A DNA stretch of 64,000 bases from Rhodobacter sp. (GTDB lineage: Bacteria > Pseudomonadota > Alphaproteobacteria > Rhodobacterales > Rhodobacteraceae), in contig JADCDI010000075.1 in NCBI GenBank assembly GCA_020251025.1, positions 1-64,000 of the forward strand, given 5' to 3'. The position numbers and the translations under genes were made by a program. Below the pieces are notes generated by a model, which saw only the letters and a program-made list of their open reading frames with translations, had not been told where the DNA came from and ran no database searches. Position 1 is the stretch's first letter. Each line of letters opens with the position of its first letter. Positions 46,292-55,678 of the stretch are shown piece by piece.

Positions 46292-47559
46292 GCCCGCAGA
46301 AGCGCCAGCAGACGGTCGCGCAGGTCGCGGATCCCCTGGCGCGACCGGGCCTGGACCTTCTGCGCGCGTGCCGCCATTTCCCGCAATCCGGGCGCCGTCA
46401 GCGCCGCATTCAGGGCCCCGGCGGAAGAAATGTCCTGCGCCGCTTCGGCCAGCGCCAGGGCGGCATAATCATCACCGAAATTCGCCGTCCTTGGTCCGTG
46501 CAGTATGGCCGACCCCAGACTGGCCGCTTCCCAGGGGTTATGCCCGCCGGTGTCGCCGAACGACCCGCCGATGACCGACACGGGGCACAGCCGGTACCAC
46601 AGGCCCATTTCCCCATAGCTGTCGGCAATCCAAACGGCATCCGCCGGGCCGGGCACATCCCCGGCGGACCGCAGGACAGACCGCAGGCCAAGCCGGGCGC
46701 ACTGGGCCGCAATCCCGTCGCGCCGGTCCGGCAGGCGCGGGGCCAGAACAAGCAGAGACGCCGGGTCTTCGGCAAACCGCTGCGCCTGTGCGGCCAGCAC
46801 CACCGCCTCGTCCGCCGGGTGGGTGGACGCGGCACACCACAGGCGGCGCCCGGCCAGCGCCACGGCCAGCCGCCTGCGGTCCGCACCATCCGCCAGCGGG
46901 GCACAGGCGGCCTTGAGCGACCCCGTCACCGCGACCGCAGCCGCAGGGGCCAGCAGCCGCATGTTGCGCGCCGTCGCCGCATCCTGCGCCGCCAGCAGGG
47001 CAAAGCGCGCATAAAGATCGCCATACAATCGCCCCGCCCTGCGGCGGGAGGCCAGGGCGCGGTCATTCATCCGCGCATTGATCATCGCCAGCGGAATGCC
47101 CCTTGCATGGCTTTCCACCACGAATCGCGGCCACAGGTCCTGTTCCGCCCAGACCGACAGGTCCGGCCGCCAATGGTTCAGGAACCGTGTCACGAAGCGG
47201 CCCGCATCCAGGGGCAGGTATTGGTGCAGGGTTCGGGGGGGCCGGTTGCGGTCAAACACCTCGCCCGAGGCGCGGGCCGAAGATGTGACCAGAAACTGCA
47301 GGTCCGCGCGCGCGCCCAGCATCTCTTCAATCAGGCCGCGCAGCGCCAGCACTTCGCCCAGGCCCACGGCATGCATCCACACCAGCGGGCCACCGGGACG
47401 GGGATGGGATGCTTCGCCCAGCTTTTCCCGCCAGCGGTCGGGGTTTTCCTTGCCCCGCGCCAGACGGGCCTGCAGGTGGCGCTGTGCCAGCGGGGCGGAC
47501 CATGCCGTTGCCGCCAGATAGGCGCGCAGCACCGCGCCGGTCGGGGCCGGGTCAGCCAT
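46288..47559 (-). CDS. Second Kdo-transferase-like glycosyltransferase
   Basis: 423 residues, WaaA family but clearly diverged from the adjacent waaA. Retained: Glu in 'REKLGEAS', 'VWMHAVGLGEVLALRGLIEEM', 'VTSSARASGEV', 'WAEQDLWPRFVVESHARGIPLAMINARM' region (47095-47160), 'WCAASTHPADE' and 'VIGGSFGDTGGHNPWEAASLG'. It lacks a clear N-terminal membrane helix. Such paralogues may add a second Kdo or a different ulosonic acid. Start ATG 47559 overlaps the neuC end by 8 bases; the stop overlaps the waaA start, so neuC, this gene and waaA are coupled. Confidence 0.82.
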   Translation of the reverse strand: MADPAPTGAVLRAYLAATAWSAPLAQRHLQARLARGKENPDRWREKLGEASHPRPGGPLVWMHAVGLGEVLALRGLIEEMLGARADLQFLVTSSARASGEVFDRNRPPRTLHQYLPLDAGRFVTRFLNHWRPDLSVWAEQDLWPRFVVESHARGIPLAMINARMNDRALASRRRAGRLYGDLYARFALLAAQDAATARNMRLLAPAAAVAVTGSLKAACAPLADGADRRRLAVALAGRRLWCAASTHPADEAVVLAAQAQRFAEDPASLLVLAPRLPDRRDGIAAQCARLGLRSVLRSAGDVPGPADAVWIADSYGEMGLWYRLCPVSVIGGSFGDTGGHNPWEAASLGSAILHGPRTANFGDDYAALALAEAAQDISSAGALNAALTAPGLREMAARAQKVQARSRQGIRDLRDRLLALLRA

Positions 47560-48673
47560 GATCGGAAAACTGCTTTTGCAGGTCGCGCGCCCAGAAGGCG
47601 GGGTCGCGCAGCACCGCGACAAACCGGTCAGCCGCACGCCCTTCGCCAAAGGCCCTGTGGCTGGCATGCACCCGGCCCCACTGGTTGCGCAGAAAAGCGT
47701 CGATGGCCTGCCGGTCCCCGGCGGCTGCGGTGAACAGGGACGGTGCCCTGGCCCGGTTGGTCTGCCGCGTGCCGATATCCAGCGACGGCAGGCCAAGGAA
47801 GGGGGCCTCGCGCACGCCGGCACTGGAATTGCCCACCATCACGGCGGCTGATTTCATCAGTTCCGAGAAATGCGAAAACCGCATCGACGGGATCAGGCGG
47901 AACCGGGCCTTGGGCAGCGCCCTGATGGCGCGGAATATGGCATCGGACCCCGGATCATTGTTCGGGGCGATCACCACGAAGTTGCGCCCCGATGCGTCCA
48001 GCGCCCCGAACAGCGCCCGCGCCTGAACGCCCATCATCGTGGCTTCCGATGTTACCGGATGAAAGATGCAGATACCGAAATCGTCAAAGGCGATGCCATA
48101 GCGCGCCTTCACCTCGCCGATGTCCACACCCGAGGGCTGTGAATGGAAATCCAGCTCGGGCGATCCGATGACATGGACCGACCCCTTCGGTTCGCCCAGG
48201 GCCATGACGCGGTTTGCCGCCTCGGCCGAGCTTACGAAGTGATGCGTGGCCAGCTTGGAATTGCAGTGGCGGAACACCTCGTCGATCGTGCCCGAAACCT
48301 CGCCGCCTTCGACATGGGCAGAGCGGACATAATTGGTGGCGCAGACCAGTGCGCAGGCCAGCGCCTCGATCCGGTCGCCATGCACCACCGCCAGGTCGGG
48401 GCGGTGTTCGGTCAGGAAATCGGAAAAACCCATGATGGTCTTGGCCAGGATCATGTCCTGGGGATCACCCTCGCGCTGGTTCTGGAATTCGAAGATATCG
48501 GCACCGGCAAAGCGGCCCACCTCCAGCTTGGTGCGCCCGTAGCGGTCCATCAGGTGCATGCCGGTGACAAAGAAGGTCACGGCCATGCCCGCGTCGCGCA
48601 CGGCGGCCGCAAGCGGTTCAAGCTTGCCGAAATCCGCCCTTGTGCCGGTCACGAATAGAATGCGTCTGCTCAT
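47552..48673 (-). CDS. neuC: UDP-N-acetylglucosamine 2-epimerase (hydrolysing), NeuC-like
   Basis: 373 residues, GT-B-like epimerase. 'ILFVTGTRADFGKLEPL' is the typical start; 'VHGDRIEALACALVC' and 'AHVEGGEVSGTIDEVFRH' carry the catalytic Asp/Glu/His set, and 'HPVTSEAT' plus 'VGNSSAGVREAPFLGLPSLDIGTRQ' (47755-47830) are the nucleotide-binding end. NeuC/LegG enzymes make ManNAc-type sugars feeding NeuB-type synthases. Start ATG 48673. It sits between an msbA-like flippase gene and two Kdo-transferase genes rather than beside neuB. Confidence 0.88.
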   Translation of the reverse strand: MSRRILFVTGTRADFGKLEPLAAAVRDAGMAVTFFVTGMHLMDRYGRTKLEVGRFAGADIFEFQNQREGDPQDMILAKTIMGFSDFLTEHRPDLAVVHGDRIEALACALVCATNYVRSAHVEGGEVSGTIDEVFRHCNSKLATHHFVSSAEAANRVMALGEPKGSVHVIGSPELDFHSQPSGVDIGEVKARYGIAFDDFGICIFHPVTSEATMMGVQARALFGALDASGRNFVVIAPNNDPGSDAIFRAIRALPKARFRLIPSMRFSHFSELMKSAAVMVGNSSAGVREAPFLGLPSLDIGTRQTNRARAPSLFTAAAGDRQAIDAFLRNQWGRVHASHRAFGEGRAADRFVAVLRDPAFWARDLQKQFSDHG

Positions 48674-48755
48674 CGGGCCTGCGTTTCGTTTTGCCCCAAG
48701 ACTATCCTTCGCCTGCATCGTGCCGCAAGACATTGCGCAGCGGGCAGGCCGGCGT

Positions 48756-50555
48756 TCAGGCCGTATTGCGGGCCTGTGCCGCCCCGAACTGCTGATCGTA
48801 AAGGCTGCGGAAGGCCCCGCCCCGGGCAAGCAGCGCCTTGGCGCTGCCTTCTTCCGCCAGCCTGCCGGCTTCGATCACGCAGATCTTGTCGGCGCCCAGC
48901 ACGGTGGACAGCCGGTGGGCGATGACGATGGTCGTGCGGCCCTTCGTCAGGCGCTGAAGCGCTTCCTGAACCAGGGCCTCGGACCGGCTGTCCAGGGCGC
49001 TTGTCGCCTCGTCCAGCAGCAGGATCGGGGCATCGCGCAGGATGGCGCGCGCAATGGCCAGCCGCTGTTTCTGACCGCCCGACAGAAAGGCCCCGTTCTC
49101 GCCGACCTGGGTGTGATAGCCCTGCGGCAGGTGTTCGATGAACTCATGCGCATTTGCCGCCTTGCAGGCCGCGATCACCGCATCTTCGGACGCCGAGGGG
49201 GATCCGAACCGGATATTGTCCGACACGCTTGCCGAAAACAGGAAGGTATCCTGTCCGACAAAGGAAATCCGGTCCCGCAGGGTGGCGAAACTGGCCATGC
49301 GGATGTCCTGACCGTCGATCGTCACGGTGCCCTCGCCGGGGTCATAAAGCCGCAGGATCAGGTTCAGGATCGTGGATTTTCCGCCCCCCGACGGGCCGAC
49401 CAGCGCCGTCGTCTTGCCCGCTTCGAAGACAAGCGACAGATCGCTGATCACCGGCCTGCCGGTGCCGTAGCCGAAATGCACCCTGTCGAACACGATCCGG
49501 CCCGGACCCTTCGGCATGGCGACGGGATCGGGATGTTCGGCCAGCGTGTCGGGCTGGTCCAGCAGCGTGAACATCATCCTTACGCCCACCATTCCCGATT
49601 CAATCGTGATGCGCATGCGTGACAGGCGCTTGGCCGGTTCATAGGCCATCAGAAGCGCTGTCACAAAGGACATCAGCTGCCCCGGCGTGGTGCCCTGCAC
49701 CCCGAATATCTGCAGGGCGCTTAACGCGACCACCGCCGAAATGGCAAAACCTGACAGCGTGTCCATCAGCGGGCTGGTGATCGCTTCCAGACGCGAAATG
49801 GCATTCGACCGTTTTTCCACTTCGCGCACGGCCTTTACCATGCGGCTTGACATGCGTTCTTCCAGCGCAAAGGCCTTGATAATCCGGATGCCGGTCGAGG
49901 TTTCCTGGATCACCTTGATGATCTCGGCCAGCGAGGCCATCTCCATCTCCATGATCTTGCGCACCTTGCGCAGCAGAACCCGGATACCGAAGATCGCCGC
50001 AGGACCGATCAGCAGCGATATGGCAGACAGGACCGGCTGCTGGTAGAACATCACGATCACAAGGCCGATCAGGGTCAGAAGGTCGCGGACAAAAGAGGTG
50101 ACGATCATGTCAATGATCATCCGCGCCATCTGGGCCGATTGCGTGACGCGCATCAGCAGGTCTGACGATTCGGTCAGGTTGAAAAAGGAAACCCCCTGCC
50201 GCAGCAGCTTGTCATACAGCCGGACCTGCTGGGTCGCGACAATCCGGTTGCCGGCGCGGGTCAAGGAGACGACCTGGACATAGGTGGCCATCCCCTTGAT
50301 CGTGAAGATCAGCGCGACAGCCGCCGCCACGATGAAGACCATGCCCTGATTGTCGGGGATCGTCATCGCATCCACGATATAGCGCATGACCAAAGCGACC
50401 GAGGATGTCATTGCGGCAACGACGATCATCGCAAGGATGGACACCGCATAAAGCTTGCGCTGCTCGTGCAAATTCTCCCGAAGCAGCCGCCAGAGCAGTT
50501 TTTCCTTCAGTGCGGGAAAGGCCGCTTCAAGTCTTGATCGGATGAACGACAACAT
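48756..50555 (-). CDS. msbA: MsbA-like ABC exporter (permease-ATPase)
   Basis: 599 residues: six-helix type I exporter domain (about 30-320), then an ABC domain with Walker A GPSGGGKST, Q-loop 'FVGQDTFLFSASVSDNI', signature LSGGQKQRLA, Walker B 'ILLLDEATSALD' and H-loop 'IAHRLST'. MsbA flips lipid A-core across the inner membrane; the LPS neighbours support this, though related exporters carry other lipids. ATG 50555 ('MLSFIRSRLEA') was chosen; an ATG 24 bases upstream is possible. 82 bases separate it from neuC, so co-transcription is plausible. Divergent from msrA. Confidence 0.85.
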   Translation of the reverse strand: MLSFIRSRLEAAFPALKEKLLWRLLRENLHEQRKLYAVSILAMIVVAAMTSSVALVMRYIVDAMTIPDNQGMVFIVAAAVALIFTIKGMATYVQVVSLTRAGNRIVATQQVRLYDKLLRQGVSFFNLTESSDLLMRVTQSAQMARMIIDMIVTSFVRDLLTLIGLVIVMFYQQPVLSAISLLIGPAAIFGIRVLLRKVRKIMEMEMASLAEIIKVIQETSTGIRIIKAFALEERMSSRMVKAVREVEKRSNAISRLEAITSPLMDTLSGFAISAVVALSALQIFGVQGTTPGQLMSFVTALLMAYEPAKRLSRMRITIESGMVGVRMMFTLLDQPDTLAEHPDPVAMPKGPGRIVFDRVHFGYGTGRPVISDLSLVFEAGKTTALVGPSGGGKSTILNLILRLYDPGEGTVTIDGQDIRMASFATLRDRISFVGQDTFLFSASVSDNIRFGSPSASEDAVIAACKAANAHEFIEHLPQGYHTQVGENGAFLSGGQKQRLAIARAILRDAPILLLDEATSALDSRSEALVQEALQRLTKGRTTIVIAHRLSTVLGADKICVIEAGRLAEEGSAKALLARGGAFRSLYDQQFGAAQARNTA

Positions 50556-50806
50556 TCCGGACGGCAAACCTCGTCTCATGCACTTCGGACGGGGCAGGCA
50601 CGCGCGGCCCCGCGCGGCCCCGTATCCGCGTCAGCGGTCTACATAGTGGATTGTCCGCAAACAAACCACCCGCCTTGCCGCTGCGATGCCCCGGCGATGC
50701 GGATTTGCCGCGCGGATGCCAAAGGGCGTAAAGGCTTTTGCTGCCAGGCATTGGACATTTGCGGGCAGCCCCGCCATGTTAGCCGGAGACGGACAGGGAG
50801 AGGGTC

Positions 50807-51325
50807 ATGGCAGACAGGCATGAGACGGCGATTCTGGCGGGCGGCTGCTTTTGGGGCATGCAGGATCTGATCCGGCGCTTGCCGGGCGTGGTGAAGACCC
50901 GCGTCGGCTACACCGGCGGCGATGTTGCCAACGCGACCTACCGCAATCACGGCACCCATGCGGAGGGCATCGAGATCATCTTTGATCCCGCGCGCATCAG
51001 CTACCGCGACCTGCTGGAGTTCTTTTTCCAGATTCATGATCCGACCACCCTTAACAGGCAGGGCAACGACCGAGGCCTGTCCTACCGTTCTGCCATCTAT
51101 TTCCTGTCGCAGGAACAGAAGGCCGAAGCGGAACGGACCATCGCCGATGTCAATGCGTCGGGCCTGTGGCCGGGAAGGGTTGTCACCGAAGTGGCCCCGG
51201 CGGGCCCCTTCTGGGAGGCGGAGCCGGAACATCAGGATTATCTGGAACGCTTTCCCAACGGCTACACCTGCCACTTCGCGCGCCCGGGCTGGAAACTGCC
51301 ACGGCGGGCGACGGACGCCGCCTGA
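50807..51325 (+). CDS. msrA: Peptide-methionine (S)-S-oxide reductase MsrA
   Basis: 172 residues. Nucleophile Cys14 in '[11 protein letters not shown]'; '[27 protein letters not shown]' region (50905-50985) with the conserved Glu/Tyr substrate pocket; '[19 protein letters not shown]' and 'YRSAIYF'. It reduces the S epimer of methionine sulfoxide. No extra C-terminal resolving Cys pair, so a short (single-Cys type) variant. Start ATG 50807, GAGAGG upstream. 22 bases before selO and probably co-transcribed. Confidence 0.93.
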   Translation: MADRHETAILAGGCFWGMQDLIRRLPGVVKTRVGYTGGDVANATYRNHGTHAEGIEIIFDPARISYRDLLEFFFQIHDPTTLNRQGNDRGLSYRSAIYFLSQEQKAEAERTIADVNASGLWPGRVVTEVAPAGPFWEAEPEHQDYLERFPNGYTCHFARPGWKLPRRATDAA

Positions 51326-51347
51326 ACCCGTCTGAAGGGGTCATCCC

Positions 51348-52847
51348 ATGCCGGACGGACGATCGGAAGGGGGCAGCGGACCGCGCTTTGGCTTTGACCA
51401 CAGCTATGCGCGCGACCTGCCCGGGTTTTCGGTGGATTGGGCGGCGGCGCGGGTGCCCGCGCCGCGCCTGTTCCGGCTGAACCGCGCGCTGGCCCTGGAT
51501 CTGGGTCTGGACGCCGACCTGCTGGACGGCGCGCCGGGTGCCGGGATTTTCAGCGGCAACCTTATGCCGGCGGATGCCCGGCCGGTGGCGCAGGCCTATG
51601 CGGGGCACCAGTTCGGCGGATTTTCTCCGCAGCTTGGCGACGGCCGCGCCCTGCTGCTTGGCGAGGTCACCGACCGCGACGGCCTGCGGCGCGACATTGC
51701 GCTGAAAGGGTCCGGACAGACGCCGTTTTCCCGGCGGGGCGACGGCAAGGCCACCCTGGGCCCCGTGCTGCGGGAATACCTGATCGGCGAGGCCATGCAC
51801 GCGCTGGGCATCCCCACCACGCGCGCGCTTGCCGCCGTGACCACGGGCGAGACGGTGCAGCGTGAGACGGCCCTGCCGGGGGCGGTGCTTGCCCGCGTCG
51901 CCGCCAGTCACATCCGCGTCGGCACCTTCCAGTTCTTCGCGGCGCGGGGCGATGTGGACCGCCTGCGCCTGCTGACCGGCTATACCCTGGCGCGGCACTA
52001 CCCGCATCTGGCAGATGACCCAAACCCGGCGCTTGCCCTGCTGGACGCCGTGGTCGGGGCGCAGGCCGCGCTGATTGCCGGATGGATGAGCGTGGGGTTC
52101 ATTCATGGCGTGATGAACACCGACAACATGACGCTGTCCGGCGAGACCATCGATTACGGGCCCTGCGCCTTCATGGATGCCTGTGCGCCGGACACCGTGT
52201 TCAGTTCCATCGACCAGACGGGGCGGTATGCCTATGGCAACCAGCCTGCCATCGGGCAGTGGAATCTGGCGCGGCTGGCGGAAACCCTGGTGCCGCTGAT
52301 CGACAGCGATGCGGACAGGGCGATTGCGGCGGCAACCGAGGTGCTGCGCAGCTACGCACCCAGGTACGAGGCGCGGTTTCAATCCATCCTGCGGGCAAAG
52401 CTTGGCCTTGTGCGCGATGACCGGGAAGATGCCCTGCTGGTGCAGCGCCTTCTGGCGCTGATGGAGGCGCAGGCGGCGGACTGGACCCTGACCTTCCGGC
52501 GGCTGTCAGATGCCCTGCGCGGGGTGCCAGGGGCGGTGCGCGCGCAGTTCTCGCAACCCCAAGCCCTTGACGGCTGGCTGGCAGACTGGCGCGCCCGCGT
52601 TGAAAGCGGGCCGGGCACGCCTGCGCAACGGGCAGCCGCGATGGACAGCGTCAACCCGGCTGTCATCCCGCGCAACCACAGCGTCGAAGCGGCCCTGGAC
52701 GCGGCGGTTGCCGGCGATGCGGCCCCCTTCGTGGCGCTGCTGTCAGCCCTGTCGGCCCCCTTTGCCGGGGCGCCGGGGCAGGAACACCTTGCCCTGCCGC
52801 CGCCGCCTGCGTTCAGCAAAGGCTTCCGCACCTTCTGCGGCACATGA
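51348..52847 (+). CDS. selO: Protein adenylyltransferase SelO (YdiU)
   Basis: 499-residue SelO pseudokinase, which transfers AMP from ATP to protein Ser/Thr/Tyr under oxidative conditions. Seen: 'AYAGHQFGGFSPQLGDGRALLLGE', then 'DIALKGSGQTPFSRRGDGKA', 'HIRVGTFQFFA', 'GFIHGVMNTDNMTLSGETIDYGP' region (52095-52160) with the kinase-like His-Asn-Asp residues, and 'IPRNHSVE'. It ends 'FRTFCGT', keeping the near-terminal Cys that replaces selenocysteine of some homologues. Coupled to msrA, another redox-repair gene. Confidence 0.92.
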   Translation: MPDGRSEGGSGPRFGFDHSYARDLPGFSVDWAAARVPAPRLFRLNRALALDLGLDADLLDGAPGAGIFSGNLMPADARPVAQAYAGHQFGGFSPQLGDGRALLLGEVTDRDGLRRDIALKGSGQTPFSRRGDGKATLGPVLREYLIGEAMHALGIPTTRALAAVTTGETVQRETALPGAVLARVAASHIRVGTFQFFAARGDVDRLRLLTGYTLARHYPHLADDPNPALALLDAVVGAQAALIAGWMSVGFIHGVMNTDNMTLSGETIDYGPCAFMDACAPDTVFSSIDQTGRYAYGNQPAIGQWNLARLAETLVPLIDSDADRAIAAATEVLRSYAPRYEARFQSILRAKLGLVRDDREDALLVQRLLALMEAQAADWTLTFRRLSDALRGVPGAVRAQFSQPQALDGWLADWRARVESGPGTPAQRAAAMDSVNPAVIPRNHSVEAALDAAVAGDAAPFVALLSALSAPFAGAPGQEHLALPPPPAFSKGFRTFCGT

Positions 52848-52859
52848 CATCGGCCGCAG

Positions 52860-52887
52860 CCCGGGACGCCCCCTGACCCGGGTTTTT
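52860..52887 (+). terminator. Intrinsic terminator after selO
   Basis: CCCGGG, 11-base loop, CCCGGG followed directly by TTTTT (52883-52887), starting 13 bases after the selO stop. Good stem-plus-T-run for ending the msrA-selO transcript before clpP. Confidence 0.75.
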
Positions 52888-53088
52888 CCGTGACGCCGGG
52901 GCGGCCTTTTGCGGAATGGGCGAAGGGGTCATCCTTGTTTAACCAAAGCCGCAATAGTCTGCGCGCGACGCAGGCGGGCAAGGCGGCTGTCCGGGGCGGG
53001 GGGGCAGCCCCTTGCGGCCCCCTGCGGGCACAACTAAGAGTCGGGCAAGACGGCGACGGCACAGATCAGGGACGCGAGGCAGGCCAAG

Positions 53089-53724
53089 ATGAGAGATCCG
53101 ATCGACACCTATATGAACATGCTTGTCCCGATGGTGGTCGAACAGACCAGCCGCGGCGAGCGCGCCTATGACATCTATTCGCGCATGCTCAAGGAACGGA
53201 TCATCTTCCTGTCCGGTCCTGTGCATGACGGCATGTCGTCGCTGATCTGTGCGCAGCTTCTGTTCCTGGAATCGGAAAATCCGTCAAAAGAGATTTCGAT
53301 GTACATCAACTCGCCCGGCGGCGTTGTCACCAGTGGCCTGTCGATCTACGACACGATGCAGTATATCAAGCCGAAGGTGTCGACGCTGGTGATCGGGCAG
53401 GCGGCCTCGATGGGCTCTCTTTTGCTGACGGCCGGGCATCCGGGCATGCGCTTTTCCCTGCCCAACAGCCGCGTCATGGTCCACCAGCCGTCCGGCGGCT
53501 ATCAGGGACAGGCGACGGACATCATGATCCACGCGCGCGAGACGCAGAAGCTGAAGGACCGCCTGAACGAAATCTATGTCCGCCATACCGGGCAGCCCAT
53601 CGAAGCGGTCGAGGCCGCGCTGGAGCGGGACAACTTCATGTCCGCCGAAGATGCCAGGGCCTGGGGCCTGATCGACGATATTCTGGAAAGCCGCGGCAAG
53701 GCGGATGATGCTTCGAAAGGGTGA
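53089..53724 (+). CDS. clpP: ATP-dependent Clp protease proteolytic subunit ClpP
   Basis: 211 residues. Catalytic Ser107 in '[11 protein letters not shown]', His132 in 'VMVHQPSGG' and Asp181 in 'LERDNFMS'. N-terminal '[22 protein letters not shown]' region is standard, with no long propeptide. The tetradecamer degrades substrates unfolded by ClpX (next gene) or ClpA. The 125-base gap to clpX contains a CCGCCC/GGGCGG hairpin (about 53729-53751), so clpX may also have its own promoter. Upstream, TTTAACCA at 52938-52945 is a possible regulator site, weakly supported. Confidence 0.97.
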   Translation: MRDPIDTYMNMLVPMVVEQTSRGERAYDIYSRMLKERIIFLSGPVHDGMSSLICAQLLFLESENPSKEISMYINSPGGVVTSGLSIYDTMQYIKPKVSTLVIGQAASMGSLLLTAGHPGMRFSLPNSRVMVHQPSGGYQGQATDIMIHARETQKLKDRLNEIYVRHTGQPIEAVEAALERDNFMSAEDARAWGLIDDILESRGKADDASKG

Positions 53725-53849
53725 ATGCCGCCCGCCCCGTAAATGGGCGGTGCATGATTTGACATTGTGAAGGCGAAGGGTCTGCCCTAAGCTTTCCCGC
53801 AAGGCGCATGTGGCCCGTCGGCCCGATACGAAAGATGGCAGAGGTTACG

Positions 53850-55118
53850 ATGGCGAACAACTCGGGCAGCGACAGCAAGAATACCCTTTACTGCTCGTTC
53901 TGCGGCAAAAGCCAGCACGAGGTGCGCAAGCTGATTGCGGGTCCGACCGTGTTCATCTGCGACGAATGTGTCGAGCTTTGCATGGACATCATCCGCGAGG
54001 AAACGAAAACCTCGGGCCTGAAATCTTCGGACGGGGTGCCGACCCCGCGCGAGATCTGCAAGGTTCTGGATGACTATGTGATCGGCCAGATCCATGCCAA
54101 GCGCGTGCTGTCGGTGGCGGTGCACAACCATTACAAACGCCTGAACCATTCGTCCAAGACCGATATCGAACTGTCGAAATCCAACATCCTGCTGATCGGC
54201 CCGACCGGCTGCGGCAAGACGCTGCTTGCCCAGACGCTGGCGCGGATTCTGGATGTTCCCTTCACCATGGCCGATGCCACCACCCTGACCGAAGCCGGTT
54301 ACGTGGGGGAAGATGTTGAAAACATCATCCTCAAGCTTTTGCAGGCCAGCGAATACAATGTCGAACGCGCACAGCGCGGCATCGTCTATATTGACGAGGT
54401 CGACAAGATTACCCGCAAGTCCGACAACCCGTCGATCACCCGCGATGTGTCGGGCGAAGGCGTGCAGCAGGCGCTTTTGAAGATCATGGAAGGCACCATC
54501 GCCTCGGTGCCGCCGCAGGGCGGGCGCAAGCATCCGCAGCAGGAATTCCTGCAGGTGGATACGACCAATATCCTGTTCATCTGCGGCGGTGCCTTTGCCG
54601 GGCTGGAAAAGATCATCGCACAGCGCAACAAGGGCTCCGGCATCGGCTTTGGTGCCGATGTGAAGGACCCCGATGCGCGGGGGGCGGGCGAGCTGTTCAT
54701 GGAACTGGAACCGGAAGATCTGCTGAAATTCGGCCTGATCCCCGAATTCGTCGGCCGCCTGCCGGTGATCGCGACGCTGACCGACCTTGATGAGGCGGCC
54801 CTGGTGACGATCCTGACCGAGCCGAAGAATGCCCTGGTCAAACAGTACCAGCGCCTGTTCGAGATCGAGGGTGTCAAGCTGACCTTCACTGCCGATGCCC
54901 TTATCGCCATCGCCAAGCGCGCGATCAAGCGCAAGACAGGCGCGCGGGGCCTGCGGTCGATCATGGAGGATATCCTGCTGGACACCATGTTCGAACTGCC
55001 CGGACGGGACGGCGTGGAAGAGGTGGTCGTGAACGAAGAAGCCGTCAAAAGCGGGGTGAAGCCGCTGCTGATTTTCACCGAAACGTCGAAAAGCAAGGAA
55101 AAAGCCTCGGCAAGATGA
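53850..55118 (+). CDS. clpX: Clp protease ATP-binding subunit ClpX
   Basis: 422 residues. N-terminal zinc-binding domain with C15-x2-C18 and C37-x2-C40 for adaptor and substrate binding. AAA+ module with Walker A GPTGCGKT (117-124), pore loop 'AGYVGEDVE', Walker B '[10 protein letters not shown]', the ClpP-binding IGF loop ('[10 protein letters not shown]'), and arginine finger 'EFVGRLPV'. Start ATG 53850 (AGAGG upstream) gives the family N-terminus; an upstream ATG at 53808 adds unconserved residues. It unfolds tagged proteins for ClpP. Confidence 0.97.
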   Translation: MANNSGSDSKNTLYCSFCGKSQHEVRKLIAGPTVFICDECVELCMDIIREETKTSGLKSSDGVPTPREICKVLDDYVIGQIHAKRVLSVAVHNHYKRLNHSSKTDIELSKSNILLIGPTGCGKTLLAQTLARILDVPFTMADATTLTEAGYVGEDVENIILKLLQASEYNVERAQRGIVYIDEVDKITRKSDNPSITRDVSGEGVQQALLKIMEGTIASVPPQGGRKHPQQEFLQVDTTNILFICGGAFAGLEKIIAQRNKGSGIGFGADVKDPDARGAGELFMELEPEDLLKFGLIPEFVGRLPVIATLTDLDEAALVTILTEPKNALVKQYQRLFEIEGVKLTFTADALIAIAKRAIKRKTGARGLRSIMEDILLDTMFELPGRDGVEEVVVNEEAVKSGVKPLLIFTETSKSKEKASAR

Positions 55119-55303
55119 TCTGTCCGGGGTTTGTGCGCGATCAGGACATCGGCCATCTGCCGGGGTCGCGCCGCAGGCCGGTCCGGGACTGTGCCCTGGC
55201 GAAACACCGACAGACCGGGCCTTGCGCCGCCAGTGCCGGTTCTTCCCCCTAGACCTTGCCACCGCCTTCGGCCATATCAGGGCAAACATCCGGAGACCGC
55301 GCC

Positions 55304-55678
55304 ATGTCCTTTCTCAAACGCCTGCTGACATGGTGGAACAGCCAGACGCTGGGCACCCAGATTTTCACGGCGCGTCGCGGCGTGAAGGTGGGCGAAGACG
55401 CGCAGGGCAACATCTATTACCGGACGTCAGACGACAGGAAGCGCTGGGTCATCTACAACGGTGAAATGGAAGCAAGCCGCGTCAGCGCCGATTGGCATGG
55501 CTGGCTGCACTTCACCCGGGATCAGACACCTGTCGAAGCGCCGCCGAAAAAGAAGGCCTGGGAAAAGCCCCATCAGGAAAATCTGACCGGAACGGTGGCC
55601 GCCTATGCGCCCCCCGGTTCGATCCGCAGGCCCGATCCGGTGGCGCGGCGCGATTACGAGGCATGGCAACCGGAATAA
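55304..55678 (+). CDS. NADH:ubiquinone oxidoreductase NDUFA12-type subunit
   Basis: 124 residues, NDUFA12/B17.2 family, an accessory subunit of complex I shared by alphaproteobacteria and mitochondria. Seen: '[18 protein letters not shown]', '[12 protein letters not shown]', '[15 protein letters not shown]'-type core ('[20 protein letters not shown]', 55440-55498), '[11 protein letters not shown]' and 'HQENLTGT'. It sits on the matrix/cytoplasmic side of the complex. Encoded away from the nuo operon, as usual. Its TAA overlaps the ATG of mlaD (TAATG). Confidence 0.93.
   Translation: MSFLKRLLTWWNSQTLGTQIFTARRGVKVGEDAQGNIYYRTSDDRKRWVIYNGEMEASRVSADWHGWLHFTRDQTPVEAPPKKKAWEKPHQENLTGTVAAYAPPGSIRRPDPVARRDYEAWQPE

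Noticed and set aside
51348-52860. TGA at the end of selO as a selenocysteine codon
   Set aside because: The protein already ends in the usual FCGT with a Cys, the codons after TGA show no conserved tail, and the hairpin following is a terminator.
52938-52945. TTTAACCA upstream of clpP as a CtrA site
   Set aside because: Only a near match to the half-site, and alone; noted in the clpP entry but not called as a feature.
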